Shown here piece after piece: positions 44,703-55,150 of a stretch of DNA of 64,000 bases. Within the stretch, counting starts at the first letter, position 1, and the number at the start of each line of letters is the position of its first letter. Both the position numbers and the translations under genes were made by a program. The stretch is from CAYRFQ01 sp964423615 (GTDB lineage: Bacteria; Planctomycetota; Planctomycetia; Gemmatales; Gemmataceae): contig CAYRFQ010000005.1 in NCBI GenBank assembly GCA_964423615.1, forward strand, positions 62,001 to 126,000, written 5' to 3'. The notes under the pieces are model-generated. The model did not search any database. It saw only the letters and a program-made list of their open reading frames with translations, and was not told the origin of the DNA.

Positions 44703-47700
44703 ATGGCTGTACACTCCCATCTACCCCCCTCTCTCCAAAATCAACTCACGAGTCTTGCCAGTCACGTTCGTTTCGTCCGACTGACGCGAGGTCTCGGCCT
44801 CCTTGCATTTACGACTTTGGTGCTCGTTGCCACGGTTGGCTTGATCGATGCTTACACGTTTTTACAAGCGGAACTTTTACAATACGTGTTGTTTGGCCTC
44901 ATTGGAATGGCGGCTGCCCTCGGTATCTTCGGATGTCTTCTGCCCGCGTTCCGACCCATGAATTGGCGCGGACTTGCTGCGGTCATCGAAGAACACTATC
45001 CCGAGCTGCACGAGCGGTTGCTCAGCAGCGTCGAACTCGACGCCGACAAGAATCCACACGGTTCGAAACAGTTAATAGGTCAGGTACTCGCCGAAACCAA
45101 CGACCAGGCCAAATCACTGGTTTTCACCCGAGCGATTCCCAAGACATCGGCGTACGCACTCGGCATCCTCGCTTCCCTTAGCTTGTTGGCGTGTGGTGTC
45201 CTCTTCGTATGTTCGCCGTCGCAATCGTTGGATTTCACTCATCGATTGCTCATGAGCTGGAACGCCCCTCCTCCCATCGAGTTCGACGTGAGTCCGGGTG
45301 ACGGACACGCGGCTTACCGTCGTACGGTCGAGTTCGAAGTGAAAATTCATCGTCGTAATGGGCACATCGCCTGGCCAAGTGAATGCCAACTCGTGATCCA
45401 GGACAAAGATGGACAAACAACTCGCGTCACCATGCAACGACAGGAAGGCCAAACCTACACCTACGGTCTCGAAAGCTTGGATGACGCAATCAACTATCGA
45501 ATAGAAGCTGGAGGATACCGAAGCCGGCAATACCTGATAGAACCAGTGGAACCCGTGGAGCTGGTCTCTGAGCGAGTCATCATCACAATCACCCCACCCA
45601 ACTACTTGTCGAAGCAGAAACCGAAACAGCACTCCGCAGGAACCCGCGTGAAAGCCATCGAGTACAGCCAAATCGAGTGCCGTTTGCCGTTCACAAGACC
45701 GGCCCAAACCGCCACCCTCCGAATTGCCCAGATCGATGAGGAAGGCGAGACCAGTCAATTGTGGACATACAACACGAATCTCGACGACGATCGAACATCG
45801 GCAATCATGACTTTGCCAGCATTGCCAACCGGCCAGTACAAGATATCCGTTCGCATGGAGGCTGAACACAAGGTCACCACAACCCAACCCGTCTTTTACC
45901 TTCAAGTACATAGTGACACTCCACCGGTATGGGAGGTCCAACCACCCCGGTTTGGGCGAACAATCGCGTTCACCGAACCCGGAGAGCTTCCGAAGGTCCC
46001 CTCCACATTCGTCCAAACGGTACGCCCCAAAGGCAACATACCTCTCCAGGGAGTCGTTCGAGACAAGGAGGGGATCGACGCCGTAGCCGTGGAATATCGC
46101 GTCAATCAGGGAGTCAAACGGACCCGAAAGATTGTCAATGGAAAGGGCAATACCAGAGTCGTGTTGGAGAACCTCTTTTCGCTCCCCAACGATTTGAAAG
46201 AGGGCAATTACCTCTTCTACCGAATCGTCGCGACCGATAATCGCGACGTTCCCAAAGGAACTTGCGTCAACATGGTGGGGAAGCCACACCCTAAACGACA
46301 TTTGGGTGCCCAAAGAACTTTCGGGCCGATCGAGGGTTGGTTCGTGGTCCAAGTGAGAAAAGACAACTCCTCGCTTGCAAAAAAGGAGATCGAGAAACAA
46401 CGCGATCTCGTCAAGGAGAAGCTCGAAGCCATCAAACAAGCAATTCGCAGCGAACGCAAACAGATCGAAGAGTTCGACGCCCAAACACGTCGACTCGAAA
46501 GCCTTTCGGAAGAGCATCGCAAGACCCTCAAAGGCCTCATCCGTCAGACCCAACAAGTGAGTAAAGACGTCGATGACCTCAAGCAAACGATCGAAGACAT
46601 CCCTGAGTTTTTGGGCCTCGCAGGGTTACTCGAATCGTTGTACAGCAACGAACTGAACGCGGCGGCAACTTTTCTTGAAACCGCACTGACCAAGCAAACC
46701 ATTCAACTCGAACGCGAACAAAACGTCGGTTTGGGCGATGCCGAACTGTTGAAAGCCCTCAAGAAACTCGGCGATATCGAGAAACTGAATCAGAGAATTG
46801 CCGAAACACGCGAAAAGATGAGAAAACTCACTGAACTCGCCCGGCAGCAAGAGGAACTGAGCAACAAGACGGCCAAGATCGAAAATCAGAAAGACACCGA
46901 GGACCCCGGTTGGAAGGCCGAACTGGAAAAGCTCCAAAAGGAACAAGCACAGATCGCCCAACAACTGGCTAAGATGGCCAAAGAAGATCCCTCTCTGAAT
47001 AACGCATTCCAGATGGAGAAAGCCAATCAACTCGCGGAAAAGGCCAATGCTCTCGCCAAAAAACAGCAACAACTCATCCAGAAAAAAGACACTGCCCTCC
47101 AGGAACGGATTAAGTTGGTCCTGAACGACTTCGCCAAGAAGCAACAGGCCATTGTTGATCAGGCCAAGGAAACTAACAAAAGCAACGCCAGCTTGTTCGA
47201 CGAGAAACGAATACAACCCCCAGCGACGAAACCGGGAGAAGAAGCAGCCAACGCACTCCGACACAACAAAGCTCAGAGGGCATTAGCCCAACAGGACCAG
47301 CAAACGAAGGAACTCTTGCGAGGAGCCGCCCGTCTGAGGGGTCAGAAACTGCCGACCAACGACCCTCGCCAAATCATTCAGAAACTCGCCCAACTCCAAA
47401 AGCAACTGGTCAAGCGACTCAAGCAAGAGTCTGGGAAGGTTATGCTTCGTTCACGGAAAGAGATGCTCGAGTGGCATCGCGAAATTTTCGGAATCCAACG
47501 AAAAATTGCCGAGACGACCAAAAGCCTCCTTCTACCTTCGGAAGGAAAACTCGCCAAGACAATGCTCGCCAGAACTCGTCAAGAACTGGCTGACGCAACC
47601 AAGTACACTCGAAGCCTCAACCCGTTGAAAACTCTTCCCGCGATGGAACAAGCGCAGGTAGCCCTGGAACAACTGGCTCGAGTTGTCCCCCCGACTCCTA

Positions 47701-48593
47701 AAACCATTGTCCCCGAACCTGCCAAAGAAAAACTCCAAGACGCAGTAGCCGCCAAGGAGGCGGAAAACCTTCGCCAACTCGCCGTCCGTCAAGACAACCT
47801 ACGTCGAGAGCTTCAGAAGTTCCTCCAAAACCCAACCGTAAAAATGGCGACCAACAAAAAGGTCGAGGAGGAACAAAAGGCGTTAGCGAAAGAGACCAAT
47901 AAACTCGCCAAGGATTTGGCCAACCTCGCCCAGAACACGACGAAAGAAAAACCGGCCAACACTACCGCTCGGATGGCGGCCAAGGCCGCCGACGAAGCCC
48001 AACAAGCGATGAAGAACTCCCAGCAGCAGGCGAACAGCAAAAAGCTGAACCAGGCCCGCCAGTCCGACCAACAAGCGAATCGAAAACTCAAACAAGCCGC
48101 ATCGGCCGCCAAACAGACCGCCATGCGGCTGTCACAAGCCAAAGGCAAACCTGGCAGCGGAAAAAATGCCAAGGGCCAATCCCAAGCAAACAAGTCGTTC
48201 CAAGAAGGTCAGAAACAAGCCACCAACGCCCAAACGCAATTGAGTCAGAGCCAGCCGCAACAGGCCAAGGAATCTATGCAAATGGCAGCCAACGCGATGC
48301 GAAACGCAGCAAACCAAATGAGTCAGCAGCTCCAACAACAAAGTTCCATGAAAGCAATGTCGCCCAAGAAACAAACGAAACGTGGAATGGCCGGAGTTCC
48401 TCCAGCCTTGCAACCGCCTGCCGCTTTCAAGGAAGAGTTCAAAAAGTACGAAGGCAAACGATGGGGGGAACTGCCCGGAGAACTGAAAAGCCGCATGATG
48501 ATGGAAATGCGTGCCCGATACGGCGAGGCCTACGCCACGATCATCCAGCAATACTTCGAAGAGATTGCCAACACACGAGGGAACAGGGAGTAG
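44703..48593 (+). CDS. DUF4175-like large membrane protein with long coiled-coil
   Basis: 1296 residues. Three hydrophobic segments (GLLAFTTLVLVATVGLIDA, YVLFGLIGMAAALGIFGCLL and AYALGILASLSLLACGVLFV) occupy residues about 30-180. An Ig-like beta region comes next (IIITITPPNYLSKQKP, DTPPVWEVQPPRF). The rest is a Gln/Lys/Ala-rich coiled coil (for example KIENQKDTEDPGWKAELEKL) ending MMMEMRARYGEAYATIIQQY. It matches the DUF4175 family pattern as known to me. The role is structural or stress-related; no enzymatic motif. Confidence 0.8.
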   Translation: MAVHSHLPPSLQNQLTSLASHVRFVRLTRGLGLLAFTTLVLVATVGLIDAYTFLQAELLQYVLFGLIGMAAALGIFGCLLPAFRPMNWRGLAAVIEEHYPELHERLLSSVELDADKNPHGSKQLIGQVLAETNDQAKSLVFTRAIPKTSAYALGILASLSLLACGVLFVCSPSQSLDFTHRLLMSWNAPPPIEFDVSPGDGHAAYRRTVEFEVKIHRRNGHIAWPSECQLVIQDKDGQTTRVTMQRQEGQTYTYGLESLDDAINYRIEAGGYRSRQYLIEPVEPVELVSERVIITITPPNYLSKQKPKQHSAGTRVKAIEYSQIECRLPFTRPAQTATLRIAQIDEEGETSQLWTYNTNLDDDRTSAIMTLPALPTGQYKISVRMEAEHKVTTTQPVFYLQVHSDTPPVWEVQPPRFGRTIAFTEPGELPKVPSTFVQTVRPKGNIPLQGVVRDKEGIDAVAVEYRVNQGVKRTRKIVNGKGNTRVVLENLFSLPNDLKEGNYLFYRIVATDNRDVPKGTCVNMVGKPHPKRHLGAQRTFGPIEGWFVVQVRKDNSSLAKKEIEKQRDLVKEKLEAIKQAIRSERKQIEEFDAQTRRLESLSEEHRKTLKGLIRQTQQVSKDVDDLKQTIEDIPEFLGLAGLLESLYSNELNAAATFLETALTKQTIQLEREQNVGLGDAELLKALKKLGDIEKLNQRIAETREKMRKLTELARQQEELSNKTAKIENQKDTEDPGWKAELEKLQKEQAQIAQQLAKMAKEDPSLNNAFQMEKANQLAEKANALAKKQQQLIQKKDTALQERIKLVLNDFAKKQQAIVDQAKETNKSNASLFDEKRIQPPATKPGEEAANALRHNKAQRALAQQDQQTKELLRGAARLRGQKLPTNDPRQIIQKLAQLQKQLVKRLKQESGKVMLRSRKEMLEWHREIFGIQRKIAETTKSLLLPSEGKLAKTMLARTRQELADATKYTRSLNPLKTLPAMEQAQVALEQLARVVPPTPKTIVPEPAKEKLQDAVAAKEAENLRQLAVRQDNLRRELQKFLQNPTVKMATNKKVEEEQKALAKETNKLAKDLANLAQNTTKEKPANTTARMAAKAADEAQQAMKNSQQQANSKKLNQARQSDQQANRKLKQAASAAKQTAMRLSQAKGKPGSGKNAKGQSQANKSFQEGQKQATNAQTQLSQSQPQQAKESMQMAANAMRNAANQMSQQLQQQSSMKAMSPKKQTKRGMAGVPPALQPPAAFKEEFKKYEGKRWGELPGELKSRMMMEMRARYGEAYATIIQQYFEEIANTRGNRE

Positions 48594-48687
48594 AGCATCG
48601 GTAACAGGAAACAAAAAACAGAGAATAGAAAACAGCAAGAGGGCCACTCTCTTCCGATGTTTCTGTTCCCTGCTCCCTGCTTGGACT

Positions 48688-49545
48688 TTACCAAGTGAGC
48701 GAGACGGGCTCTCCATCATTCCGTCGGCCCAGGCGTTCGTAGGTCATCAGGTCAATCGTTGCGGGTAAACCAGTGACGTGACCGTCTGCAAAAGCAAATT
48801 GGACAACGTGTGTGTGGAGGCTACCGAAGACCCACTCGAGGTTATCCGGGTCGGTCGTCAACGGCCAGCGACGACCTGTCGGCCGAAGTGAGCAGGTTCG
48901 GCTACCTCCGTCGTAGAGCGAACAATCCCACCCACCCATACCAAGTTTATCATAGGGAACATGCTTCTCTCCTACGAGCAAGGTGTTGCTCAACCCATCC
49001 GTAAATTCCTCCAAACGATGTCCTATTTCCCATTGGAATGCTCCGCTCATGTTGGGACACGTTTCCTCGGATTCATCATGCCCCGACCTATCGATACAAG
49101 CAGCGTAATCACCGAGGGCTCCGGGAACGTGCGTACCCGCAGGCCCCCAATCACCCGAGATGCTGCTGGTCGGGTCGTCGTTGGGACCACGCCGGGAAGG
49201 GCAGAAAAAGATGCTGAGTCGAGTCATGCGGGCCACATCGGTTTGGTCATAGTAGCTCGCATCGATGTTCCACTGCCTGAACAAGTTTTGTTGCTCCAAA
49301 TACGGCGCAATCAGTACCGCCCAGGTTGCCTTGCCAACTTCGACTCGAGAAGGTGGCAGTTTATCGTAAACCTCTTCGTAATGTAAAATCGCCAAGCTAA
49401 TTTGCTTGAGATTGTTGGCACACTGGGTGCGGTTGGCCGATTCCCGAATATGTTGGATGGCAGGCAGTAACAAGCCCATCAAAACGGTGATGATGGCCAT
49501 GACCACAAGCAGTTCGATTAACGTGAATGCGTTTCGGTTTCGCAT
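48688..49545 (-). CDS. DUF1559 prepilin-like protein (type II pseudopilin signal)
   Basis: 285 residues from ATG 49545, with CGGAG 8 nt upstream. The prepilin signal RNRNAFTLIELLVVMAIITV puts the cleavage before Phe. CANNLKQISLAILHYEE and the C-terminal HTHVVQFAFADGHV (H-x9-DG type) are family hallmarks. Planctomycetes carry many paralogs, probably assembled by a type II secretion-like system. The extension upstream to 49875 is not protein-like. Confidence 0.95.
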   Translation of the reverse strand: MRNRNAFTLIELLVVMAIITVLMGLLLPAIQHIRESANRTQCANNLKQISLAILHYEEVYDKLPPSRVEVGKATWAVLIAPYLEQQNLFRQWNIDASYYDQTDVARMTRLSIFFCPSRRGPNDDPTSSISGDWGPAGTHVPGALGDYAACIDRSGHDESEETCPNMSGAFQWEIGHRLEEFTDGLSNTLLVGEKHVPYDKLGMGGWDCSLYDGGSRTCSLRPTGRRWPLTTDPDNLEWVFGSLHTHVVQFAFADGHVTGLPATIDLMTYERLGRRNDGEPVSLTW

Positions 49546-49691
49546 CAGAAATCTCCGAAGGAAATAAGGGGGGAGTCGAGAGTCAACGCGTCGAACCGCA
49601 CGGGAAAACCGAATCATGTTGAAACGATCCGTGTAATCCGGGGTTGCTCCCTGGTCTGTTGACACTTGTCTTTGGCCGCACAGCCATCGAT

Positions 49692-50930
49692 CTAAAACTG
49701 AATTTGGGAATCTGGGATCAGGAGTTGAACAGATTCCTCCGAGTCGAACGCTATCCCAGGCAATCTCAAGCGCAGCGGGAGCATTGCACGCGAAGGCCGT
49801 TCGAATATCAGATGAATGAAACTCGACTCCAATGGCGCAAGTTTGGACGCTGTTTTCGGTCCTTTGACTGCCCAACCTTTCGGAGGAGTCAAACGAGGTA
49901 TCGCCATTCCTTGGGTGGAATCCGTCAATTCGGGGCCGTCACTGTTTTCTTCGTTCCAACCGCGAAATTCAACTCGCTTGCGAACCCCAGCATTTTTCAA
50001 CCGTAACAAGATATGGAGATACTGTTGCGAAAGTGTTTTTGTTGTTTTCTGGTCGGGGCCGGTTAGTGTCACGGTTCCCACGTAGGCCTTGATGAGATTG
50101 ACTCGCACGTCTCGATACTGCCATGCCATTCCATCGACGTTGACCCAATCCGTCGGTATCGGGTCGCTTCCGTCATGGGGGATGGCATGAACTTGTTGGT
50201 CCACCTTCTCCTGGAAGGTCTCTACCCCAGAAGTTCCCCAAACACCAAGAAACACCAATGCGCCGACCATAGCCAAAGCGTTCAACACTCCTCCGAGAAT
50301 CGGAAAAGTAAGTTTCCTGGGCCAGAGACAACTGCCTAGCCCCGCCAGTAAGATGCCAATGCCTCCGAAAACAATCGTCCCGATTTGGCCGTTGGGAACA
50401 AACGCCATTCCAAACGCCAAGACCGCTAATCCGATGGAACCGAGGTGACAACACCCCTCGATGTCCCACGAGCGCCTGGGACGCTCAAGCATGGCCGTGA
50501 TGTGCGGGGGCGTTTGGCTGTTGGGCTTGTTGGCCTCTGTTTTCGAGACATCTTCCTGAGGATCAGGAAGCTCAGAAAGCGTTTCGTCAGAGATGCTCTC
50601 GGCCAGTGAAGTCTCTGCTTCCGTTTCTGCAGGGACGGAGGAAGGAATTGTTTTCTTGGGTCGTTTTTTGAATCCAGGTTTGGCCTGTCCGGCATTCGGT
50701 GAAACCGCTCCGACCCACTCTGGAAGCCCCAACGCCACTGGTTCTTTGCCGGAGCCAGTTCCTCCCGCTTCACCTATACTCCCAGGGGCTACAGGGTCGT
50801 AAATTAGTTCGGGACCATTGATTCGAAAGGTAGTTTGGCAGTGGGGACAAGTGAGAGTTTGCCCAACGGCTTCTTCGTAAACCTGAATCCTCAATTCTTG
50901 GCAACCTGGACATAAGGCAAACAATGGCAT
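49692..50930 (-). CDS. Zinc-ribbon membrane protein
   Basis: 412 residues. The N-terminus has two CPxC knuckles (ALCPGCQEL, LTCPHCQTTFR) forming a zinc ribbon. A long disordered acidic linker follows, then three or four membrane spans at about 165-240 (IGLAVLAFGMAFVPNG, GIGILLAGLGSCLWP, LGGVLNALAMVGALVFLGVWG). The C-terminal part is a beta domain (HILLRLKNAGVRKRVEFRGW) resembling DUF4352-type folds. AAGGA is 8 nt upstream. It overlaps nothing; the prepilin gene is 146 nt downstream. Confidence 0.8.
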   Translation of the reverse strand: MPLFALCPGCQELRIQVYEEAVGQTLTCPHCQTTFRINGPELIYDPVAPGSIGEAGGTGSGKEPVALGLPEWVGAVSPNAGQAKPGFKKRPKKTIPSSVPAETEAETSLAESISDETLSELPDPQEDVSKTEANKPNSQTPPHITAMLERPRRSWDIEGCCHLGSIGLAVLAFGMAFVPNGQIGTIVFGGIGILLAGLGSCLWPRKLTFPILGGVLNALAMVGALVFLGVWGTSGVETFQEKVDQQVHAIPHDGSDPIPTDWVNVDGMAWQYRDVRVNLIKAYVGTVTLTGPDQKTTKTLSQQYLHILLRLKNAGVRKRVEFRGWNEENSDGPELTDSTQGMAIPRLTPPKGWAVKGPKTASKLAPLESSFIHLIFERPSRAMLPLRLRLPGIAFDSEESVQLLIPDSQIQF

Positions 50931-51152
50931 TGAGGTGTTCCTTCCAGGATTTGCTGCCGGCTGAGGGGAAACGGAAGAGCCAGAAGAAATATCGAAATTA
51001 ATCTAATGACCGATCCGTCACTTAGCAACTAAAAACTTGCGACGAACCAGGATCCGGATCATGATTGAAATCAAACACAACGAACGGGATGCGCACGTCC
51101 TCTTCATAAGTACTAGCGCAATCTTTAGTCGCCAATTCGGGAATACTGGATC

Positions 51153-52568
51153 ATGTCGGAAGTCATAATTGTTGGTGGCGGAATCTCGGGGCTGACCGTG
51201 GCTTTTCGGTTGCAGCAGTTGATGCCTGAAGCCACAATCACCGTCCTTGAGAAAGAACCCAGGCTCGGCGGGACGATCCGTACCGACGAACGCGATGGAT
51301 TTCGCGTCGAAGCTGGCCCGAATGGTTTTCTGGATTCCAAACCATCGACGAAGCAACTTTGCGAAGATCTTGGCATTCATCGACACCTTGTGGCCGGAAG
51401 CGAAGCCGCCTCGAAAAATCGGTATTTGTTTCTCGGAGAAGGACATCTGCGAAAACTCCCTACAGGCTTTGGGTCGTTCCTCCGAAGCGGGCTACTGAGC
51501 TGGCGAGGAAAATTATCGCTGATGATGGAGCGATTCCGTCGACCCGCAATGGAACTCTCCGACGAATCCATCGATTCCTTCACACGTCGTCGCGCCGGTA
51601 ACGAAGCTGCCGACCTTCTGGCCGATGCGATGGTCACCGGCATCTATGCGGGAGACCCATCACTGCTTAGTGTGCAAGCGTCATTTCCAAGGCTGGCAAC
51701 TCTCGAAAAGGAACACGGAAGCGTGTTGAAGGGAATGGCCAAAGCCGCCAAAGAAAAACGCAAGGAAGCGAAAGCTCGTGGGGAAACTCCGAGACGTCCC
51801 GATTTGCTTTCGTTCCAAAACGGCCTTACCTTCCTCATCGAGATACTGCGAGAACGTTTGAAGACCCCAGCCGAAGTTGGCGTCAGCGTCTCGAGAATTC
51901 TCCGTGAGAACCAAGACAATGCAGGACAGCGTTGGCGTGTGTTTTCCGAAGACGGCCGTAACTGGCAAGCCGACTCGGTCGTCCTCACTTGTCCAGCCCA
52001 TCAACAAGCCGACATGGTTAGCGAACTCGACGCGAAGTTGGCCGAAGAAATCCGCGGCATTCCTTACAATCGTGTCGTGGTGGTTGGAATGGGATATCGC
52101 AAAAACGATGTACCGATGTCGATCGATGGCTTCGGCTACATCGCTCCACAGCGGTTACAACGTGACCTCCTCGGAGTTCAGTGGTGTTCGTCGATCTATC
52201 CTGACCGAGCCCCAGAAGACGCCGTCTTGTTACGGGCACTCGCAGGCGGTTGGCACCGAGCTGATATCTTGGATTGGGATGACGAGCGATTGATCCGCGC
52301 CGTCCGCGAAGAGTTACGCCAAGCCATGCACATCACCTCCGAACCCATTTTCACTCACATTGTTCGTTGGCCTAGAGCCATTCCTCAGTATCACCTGGGG
52401 CACTTAGACCGCGTCGATGCCATCAACACCAGAGTTGGAAGTCATCCCGGGCTCTTCCTTGCCGGAAATGCCTACCACGGAGTGGCCCTGAATGATTGCA
52501 CCGAGCAGGGGCAAGTTCTGGCCGAGAAAGTCAAGGAATATCTTGGCCGAGAAGAAATTCCAGCTTGA
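51153..52568 (+). CDS. hemG: Protoporphyrinogen oxidase (oxygen-dependent, HemY/HemG-type)
   Basis: 471 residues, the family length. VIIVGGGISGLTVAFRLQQ is the FAD fold; RLGGTIRTD and GFRVEAGPNGFLDSKP follow. YAGDPSLLSVQASFPRLATLE and the C-terminal LFLAGNAYHGVALNDCTEQG are typical for oxygen-dependent protoporphyrinogen oxidase. It makes protoporphyrin IX in haem synthesis, cytoplasmic or membrane-associated. No other hem gene adjoins. Confidence 0.93.
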   Translation: MSEVIIVGGGISGLTVAFRLQQLMPEATITVLEKEPRLGGTIRTDERDGFRVEAGPNGFLDSKPSTKQLCEDLGIHRHLVAGSEAASKNRYLFLGEGHLRKLPTGFGSFLRSGLLSWRGKLSLMMERFRRPAMELSDESIDSFTRRRAGNEAADLLADAMVTGIYAGDPSLLSVQASFPRLATLEKEHGSVLKGMAKAAKEKRKEAKARGETPRRPDLLSFQNGLTFLIEILRERLKTPAEVGVSVSRILRENQDNAGQRWRVFSEDGRNWQADSVVLTCPAHQQADMVSELDAKLAEEIRGIPYNRVVVVGMGYRKNDVPMSIDGFGYIAPQRLQRDLLGVQWCSSIYPDRAPEDAVLLRALAGGWHRADILDWDDERLIRAVREELRQAMHITSEPIFTHIVRWPRAIPQYHLGHLDRVDAINTRVGSHPGLFLAGNAYHGVALNDCTEQGQVLAEKVKEYLGREEIPA

Positions 52569-52800
52569 GGGCACTCTTCTCGACGCAATCCAGAAGTTCG
52601 CCACCGACTCCCTCGAGGTAATCCCAAGTCTTCCGGACGGAGCCGATATGGCCTAAGAAATGAGCGCTTACAAGCTCGGATTGGATGCTCTTCAGGAACA
52701 CGTCCAGGAACACGTCGCAAAAGTAGGCCAATGTGTGCTCGTGCGGAAAAAAGCTCGGGAAGGATGGAAACTCGCTCTGGACATTTCCAACAGCACTTTT
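52531..52800 (-). other. Unassigned minus-strand frame opposite the hemG end
   Basis: An open frame with protein-like stretches (for example AYFCDVFLDVFLKSIQSELV and SVRKTWDYLEGVGGELL) runs from about 52800 to the TGA at 52531, overlapping the end of hemG. It has only a TTG at 52731 and no ribosome binding site. It could be a gene remnant or a missed small gene. The rest of 52569-52929 shows nothing. Confidence 0.25.
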
Positions 52801-52929
52801 CCGCTCGAATGATCATACTGTCGCGCGTTCTGCCCCACCATATGGTTGGCAATCAGTTTTCAGAACAACACTCGTGATAGAACGAGAACAGTCATGACTG
52901 TTCCCGATTTCCTGTCCGCATTCTCTAGC

Positions 52930-54525
52930 TTAGGCACACCCATACGTCAGGACCGATTGCATCTGTTCGAGCGTTACTTTTCCATCGGGGTACAAAATTT
53001 TTGCCAAGCGAGTCAAGTTTCGGATCTGCCGACCGTTCAGTTTGGTCTCGGCAAGTTGTTCGATCGTTCCCTCGGAAATTCTGAGTTCGGCGGACTCGAA
53101 CATCGTCTTCCAAATGACCGTGCGGGCGTTTTGATCGAGGTCGGGATACTCGAGCTTGAGCATAACGCGGCTCAAAACGGCATGGTCGAGCACGTCGGCG
53201 CGGTTGGTCGTCAAAAACAAGATGCCCTGGTAATAGTCAAGAAGCCGCAGGAAGCTCCCGACGATGGCCGACCGCTCTAAATCTTCGCCCCGTTGGGTCA
53301 AAAAGATTTCACACTCGTCGAACTGCAAGACCGCGTTCCATCGGGCCACACGAGTGAACACTCGGTTCAGGTTCTCCTCGACCTGGGCGACATTCGTCCC
53401 GAGTTCGCCCAACTCCAACACGTAGAGCGGACGCTGAGTCTGTTCGGCATAGACCTCCGCCGTCAACGTCTTCCCGACCCCAGGATTCCCGGCAGCCAGG
53501 ATCACGACTCCACCGTGCTTGCCCTTGATCAAGTCGCCAAAAAGACCTTCGATCGGAGTGTTGAAAACTCGCGTGAGGATCGTCAGCATTTCCACGGGCA
53601 AATGCAACTTGCCCATCGCATCCCCGTCGAACTCGTAAGGGGCGACGTCGTCAACGTCCGCGTAGACATAACTTTTACTATCGAGGCTGAAAACTCGCAC
53701 GAACGGAAGCCGACTCACTCCTTCACGACTTTGCCCATACGGGGAGTAGTAACTGCGGTTTTCCTCGGAGATTTCGAGTTCCGGTTCGACGATGGCCTTG
53801 CGCGGCATCTCCGGAGTTCCCAGAGCACGCGACTCGAACCGGGACCACCAGGCGATAGCCGAGGTCATGATGACCGGGCCCGAGACCAAGACCAACTTGC
53901 CCCCCTCTCGGGCCTGCCGTTCGGCTCGGAGCAACTTCAAGTTGAAATCACCAGCCGTCATTTGCAGTTGTCGGAATCCGAAGTGGCTGAGAATGTCCCC
54001 GACCGTACGATCTTGCTTCCGGCCGTCGTCATCCAGAAACAAATCCGGAAACACGTATCGTGAGATGTTGTACTGGAACTCACACAGGGAGATCGTCCCG
54101 TAAAGCAAGACGCCCTTGCTCATGTGGTCTTCGTCTTGGAAGAACTGGATGTTCATGATGACCGGATACCACCGGCCGTTGAGGAACATCTCGCAATTGG
54201 GCGACTTCGACCCGATCATCGTGAACGCCGAACCGAATTCCACAGGGTTGGAAACGAGCGTCGTGTAAATCTGTTCGTGGTCGATGTTGGAACGGCTCAT
54301 CCCGTGTAGCTGCATCGAGACTACCGCTCGCTGGTTGGGCGATAACCGAGAGTCGTCCAGAAGGGCCTTCAAAAAGGGAATGGGGTAGTCGGCGACGTTC
54401 GCAGAAATGCCGTTCTTACCAGCGTTATTCAACAGTTCATCGAGAGTAGCCCTCTCGTCGGTCGTCAATGTGCTGCGGTCTCGAGCTTTGATGAAAATGT
54501 CTTTTCCGATCCGGAGCTTCGCCAT
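52930..54525 (-). CDS. AAA+ ATPase with large N-terminal domain
   Basis: 531 residues from ATG 54525, with GGAGG 7 nt upstream. The first about 320 residues form an unrecognised, mostly beta domain (RWYPVIMNIQFFQDEDHMSK). From about 320 an AAA+ module has VVILAAGNPGVGKTLTAEVY (Walker A), WNAVLQFDECEIFL (Walker B) and LTTNRADVLDHAVLSRVM with sensor and Arg-finger positions. It is probably a remodelling or chaperone-like ATPase. No operon partner is seen. Confidence 0.87.
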   Translation of the reverse strand: MAKLRIGKDIFIKARDRSTLTTDERATLDELLNNAGKNGISANVADYPIPFLKALLDDSRLSPNQRAVVSMQLHGMSRSNIDHEQIYTTLVSNPVEFGSAFTMIGSKSPNCEMFLNGRWYPVIMNIQFFQDEDHMSKGVLLYGTISLCEFQYNISRYVFPDLFLDDDGRKQDRTVGDILSHFGFRQLQMTAGDFNLKLLRAERQAREGGKLVLVSGPVIMTSAIAWWSRFESRALGTPEMPRKAIVEPELEISEENRSYYSPYGQSREGVSRLPFVRVFSLDSKSYVYADVDDVAPYEFDGDAMGKLHLPVEMLTILTRVFNTPIEGLFGDLIKGKHGGVVILAAGNPGVGKTLTAEVYAEQTQRPLYVLELGELGTNVAQVEENLNRVFTRVARWNAVLQFDECEIFLTQRGEDLERSAIVGSFLRLLDYYQGILFLTTNRADVLDHAVLSRVMLKLEYPDLDQNARTVIWKTMFESAELRISEGTIEQLAETKLNGRQIRNLTRLAKILYPDGKVTLEQMQSVLTYGCA

Positions 54526-55150
54526 CGCTCTGCCTCCCACCTGTCTCTCTCATGACTGCTGGTCGTGTACAACCAGTATACAAGGACTGGACCTTCTCTT
54601 TATCAAAAAGGTTCGTTTCACAAACTGTATGATTTCGATATGGTAATAAGGATTCTAAGAAATCCGTCGGGTATTTCCATGTCCGCTGAGGATTTGGAAA
54701 CCGGTTAAGGGTGCGCGTGAGGATTGTAGATCGGTTGAGTGTTGGTCGAGGGATTGCACACCCAAGTGGGTCGCGAATGAGGGTAGCGGTTGTTGTTTTG
54801 TGGGGTATGACAAGCCAGACAGCGGCGCTGGCACAATATTCCTCTTAGTGCTGTGCCCTCGCTCGCCTCTGCATGAGGTCATCACACCCAAACCAACTCG
54901 CATCGCTACATGGATTGAAAATCGCCTCTTGCCCGAAGCGTAAGCGACAGATCTGCTCTTTCATCTCTCGCTTGCGTTTTGGGTCGGTGTAAGAGTTTCT
55001 CACTTACGCTTCGGAATACTCTTCCAACCCGCTTCCAACATCCCGAGGAACACACACTCCACATACCGAACAACTGCACAACACAGATAGCGTATCTAGA
55101 AACGAACCCGTGTATACATTTCCTGAGTCAATTTTCCCAAGGACTCCTCC
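54526..55150. other. Intergenic region upstream of the small lipoprotein gene
   Basis: About 625 bp without a clear gene. It contains the structured repeat at 54932-55014. A minus-strand frame at 54655-54903 was judged non-coding. Confidence 0.4.
54932..55014. promoter_or_regulatory. Mutually exclusive hairpins from a dispersed planctomycete-type repeat
   Basis: The arm CCCGAAGCGTAAGCGACAGA (54932-) can pair with 54963-54983 (ATCTCTCGCTTGCGTTTTGG..., 4 wobble-type mismatches of 21). Its part CCGAAGCGTAAG can alternatively pair perfectly with CTTACGCTTCGG at 55003-55014. The motif resembles a repeat common in planctomycete genomes as known to me. It could act as a switch or terminator ahead of the lipoprotein gene. 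Confidence 0.5.

Noticed and set aside
45114..46586. Minus-strand open frame of 490 codons inside the DUF4175-like gene
   Set aside because: Shadow of the long coiled-coil gene, which has the stronger case.
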